From the NCBI GenBank assembly GCA_000715605.1, contig KL568621.1:46560-52296 (forward strand): a stretch of 5,737 bases of DNA. The letters are read 5' to 3'. The notes beneath the pieces are model-generated. The model was not told the DNA's origin, searched no databases, and saw nothing but the letters and a program-made list of their open reading frames with translations. The stretch's first letter is position 1. Each line of letters opens with the position of its first letter. Both the position numbers and the translations under genes were made by a program. The DNA is from Streptomyces speibonae (GTDB lineage: Bacteria; Actinomycetota; Actinomycetes; Streptomycetales; Streptomycetaceae). This document shows positions 4,502-5,737 of this stretch, piece by piece.

Positions 4502-5737
4502 ATGAGACCCATGAACACCTTGCACCGGGCCCTCATTCCGTGGCCCGCGGACATCGACCCCGCGCACCTGCGCGAGGCCACATCGCGTCTGGTCACCCAT
4601 GTCAGCGGCCAGGTCGACGACGAAGGCGCGATACGCGGGGAATGCCACAGCCGGGTGCTGGAATCCGCGCTGGCGCTGTCGCTGATGACACGCACGGGCG
4701 TGGACTCGCCGGCCCGGGACCGGGTCCTCGCCTTCCTCCGCAAACACCTCGACTCCCCGCAGGAGTTCGACCGCGTCCTCGCCACGCTGGCGGTCGGGCG
4801 CGCCACCGACCGGGCCTCCGCCGCGGACGCCGACATCGTCGGCAAGCTGACGGAGGCGCTGCTCGGCGCCGCACCGGCCTTCATCTCCGCCCGACGCCGC
4901 AGGATGCTGTACGCCGTGCTGTCGCTGTTCGGATGCCCGGTGCCGCCCGACGCCGCCCCGACGCCCGACGACGCTTCCCCCACGGACTCCGTGCACTCCT
5001 GGGCCGCCGTGCAGCAGGCCGCCGTCACGCTGGTCCTCGCCGGTGCCACGGGCGTCAGCAACGGGGCGACGGCCGCCGCGTTGCGGACCGTCGACGCCGT
5101 GCGCCCGGCGACGACGGTGTGGGAGGGCTATGTGCTGCTGCACCTGCTGTCGCTGCACGGTCTCGCCGGCCTGCCCGGGCAGGAGGGGACCGTGCGCAGC
5201 GGTCTGCGGACCCTGCTGCGGTACCAGCGTGACGACGGCGGCTTCCCGTTCGTCGTCGACCTCCAGCACTGGTGCACGTCCACCGCGGGGATCGCGCTCG
5301 CCGCGGCCGGTTCACGGCCGGGCGTGCTGCGGGCCATGGCGGACGCGCTCGCCGCGCACGAGGTCGACGCGTCCCAGCGCTCCCTGTGCGTCTCCCTGTC
5401 CCGGGGCGAGCCGCTCGCGGACGGCTGGTCCTTCGGCCCCCGGGTGGCGCAGAACGACGTCGACTGCACCTCGTGCATCCTGGAGTTCCTGCACGGTGTC
5501 GACCCCGTCGGCCACGGTGCCGCCGTGCGGCGCGGACTGCGGGCGCTGCTCGCCGTCCAGGGCGCCGACGGAGGGTTCCCCACCTATGTGGCCGGTGCCC
5601 CCTCCGAGCCGTGCATGACGGCCGCGGCCGTCAACGCGCTGGCCCCGCACCCCTCCACCAGATCCGCCCGGCAGCGCGCCCTGGGCTTCCTGGCCGACAG
5701 CCAGCGGCCGGACGGCGGATTCGAACCGGGGTGGAGC
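4502..5737 (+). CDS. Putative class II terpene cyclase with squalene-cyclase/prenyltransferase repeats (3' truncated by window)
   Basis: The frame runs 412 codons without a stop to the right edge. Class II cyclases protonate an alkene or epoxide of a prenyl chain and fold it into rings without losing diphosphate. QW-type repeats of an alpha/alpha barrel are visible: Q242-RDDGGF, Q353-GADGGF and Q401-RPDGGFEPGW, preceded by a weaker one at 37-62 (Q..DDEG..RGECHSRVLESAL). At 319-324 the motif DVDCTS stands where bacterial cyclases have DxDDTA. The middle Asp321 (the proton donor, Asp376, of Alicyclobacillus squalene-hopene cyclase) is kept, but the last Asp is Cys322, as in oxidosqualene cyclase DCTA. 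Motif placement fits bacterial two-domain diterpene cyclases of about 500 residues, so roughly 70-120 residues are probably missing. There is no membrane segment or signal peptide. It lies 147 bp after the prenyltransferase gene, beyond a likely terminator. I do not recognise a named homologue. It could instead be a protein-prenyltransferase-like or non-catalytic repeat protein; cyclase activity is inferred. Confidence 0.75.
   Translation, partial: MRPMNTLHRALIPWPADIDPAHLREATSRLVTHVSGQVDDEGAIRGECHSRVLESALALSLMTRTGVDSPARDRVLAFLRKHLDSPQEFDRVLATLAVGRATDRASAADADIVGKLTEALLGAAPAFISARRRRMLYAVLSLFGCPVPPDAAPTPDDASPTDSVHSWAAVQQAAVTLVLAGATGVSNGATAAALRTVDAVRPATTVWEGYVLLHLLSLHGLAGLPGQEGTVRSGLRTLLRYQRDDGGFPFVVDLQHWCTSTAGIALAAAGSRPGVLRAMADALAAHEVDASQRSLCVSLSRGEPLADGWSFGPRVAQNDVDCTSCILEFLHGVDPVGHGAAVRRGLRALLAVQGADGGFPTYVAGAPSEPCMTAAAVNALAPHPSTRSARQRALGFLADSQRPDGGFEPGWS

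Noticed and set aside
4426..5232. A 268-codon plus-strand frame overlapping the start of the cyclase gene.
   Set aside because: Its translation is Arg/Pro/Gly-rich without motifs, its start has no good ribosome binding site, and the alternative frame from 4502 has clear cyclase repeats.
4397..5269. A 290-codon minus-strand frame opposite the cyclase gene.
   Set aside because: Its Gly/Arg/Gln/Val-rich translation has no family resemblance and is antisense to the motif-bearing frame.
5456..5470. Reading DVDC as a protein-farnesyltransferase-type zinc site (D-x-C).
   Set aside because: The zinc-binding Asp and Cys in those enzymes are separated by one residue and need a distant His. Here Asp321 and Cys322 are adjacent, and the cluster context points to small-molecule terpenoid chemistry.

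Overview
The window looks like part of a terpenoid or meroterpenoid biosynthetic gene cluster from a Streptomyces-like actinomycete. The DNA is very GC-rich with strong G/C at third codon positions. Genes are tightly packed, start codons follow GGAGG-type ribosome binding sites, and the three complete mevalonate-pathway proteins match, in sequence and order, the Streptomyces sp. CL190 mevalonate operon as I remember it. All genes are on the plus strand.

Left half (1-3406): the 3' part of a mevalonate-pathway operon. A 21-codon tail of an upstream gene, probably phosphomevalonate kinase, overlaps the start of a type 2 isopentenyl-diphosphate isomerase (fni, 64-1170). A class I HMG-CoA reductase (mvaA, 1167-2231) and HMG-CoA synthase (mvaS, 2231-3406) follow. 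Each junction is an overlap (ATGA, ATGA, TGATG), so the block is probably translationally coupled. Together the enzymes turn acetyl-CoA-derived units into IPP and DMAPP, in a genus whose primary isoprenoids normally come from the MEP pathway. Such a second supply is a hallmark of clusters for prenylated secondary metabolites.

Middle (3407-4354): a 60-bp gap with a short hairpin, then a soluble ABBA-fold aromatic prenyltransferase of the NphB family (3467-4354). The fold core and most diphosphate-binding positions are kept. The Mg-binding neighbourhood gains two arginines and the aromatic-substrate pocket is altered, suggesting Mg-independent catalysis on a different acceptor.

Right end (4355-5737): a 147-bp gap holds a perfect 15-bp inverted repeat with a nested 12-bp palindrome, a likely transcription terminator. 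Beyond it begins a 412-codon open frame, cut by the window edge, for a squalene-cyclase/prenyltransferase-repeat protein, probably a class II terpene cyclase. Its putative acid motif reads DVDCTS, between the DxDDTA of bacterial squalene-hopene/class II diterpene cyclases and the xSDCTA of eukaryotic oxidosqualene cyclases. This is the most interesting feature in the window.

Working model (inference): mevalonate-derived prenyl diphosphate is attached to an aromatic core by the prenyltransferase, and the prenyl chain is cyclised before or after attachment by the class II cyclase, giving a cyclised meroterpenoid. No prenyl-chain elongating synthase, aromatic-core gene, P450 or regulator is visible here, so the product cannot be named.
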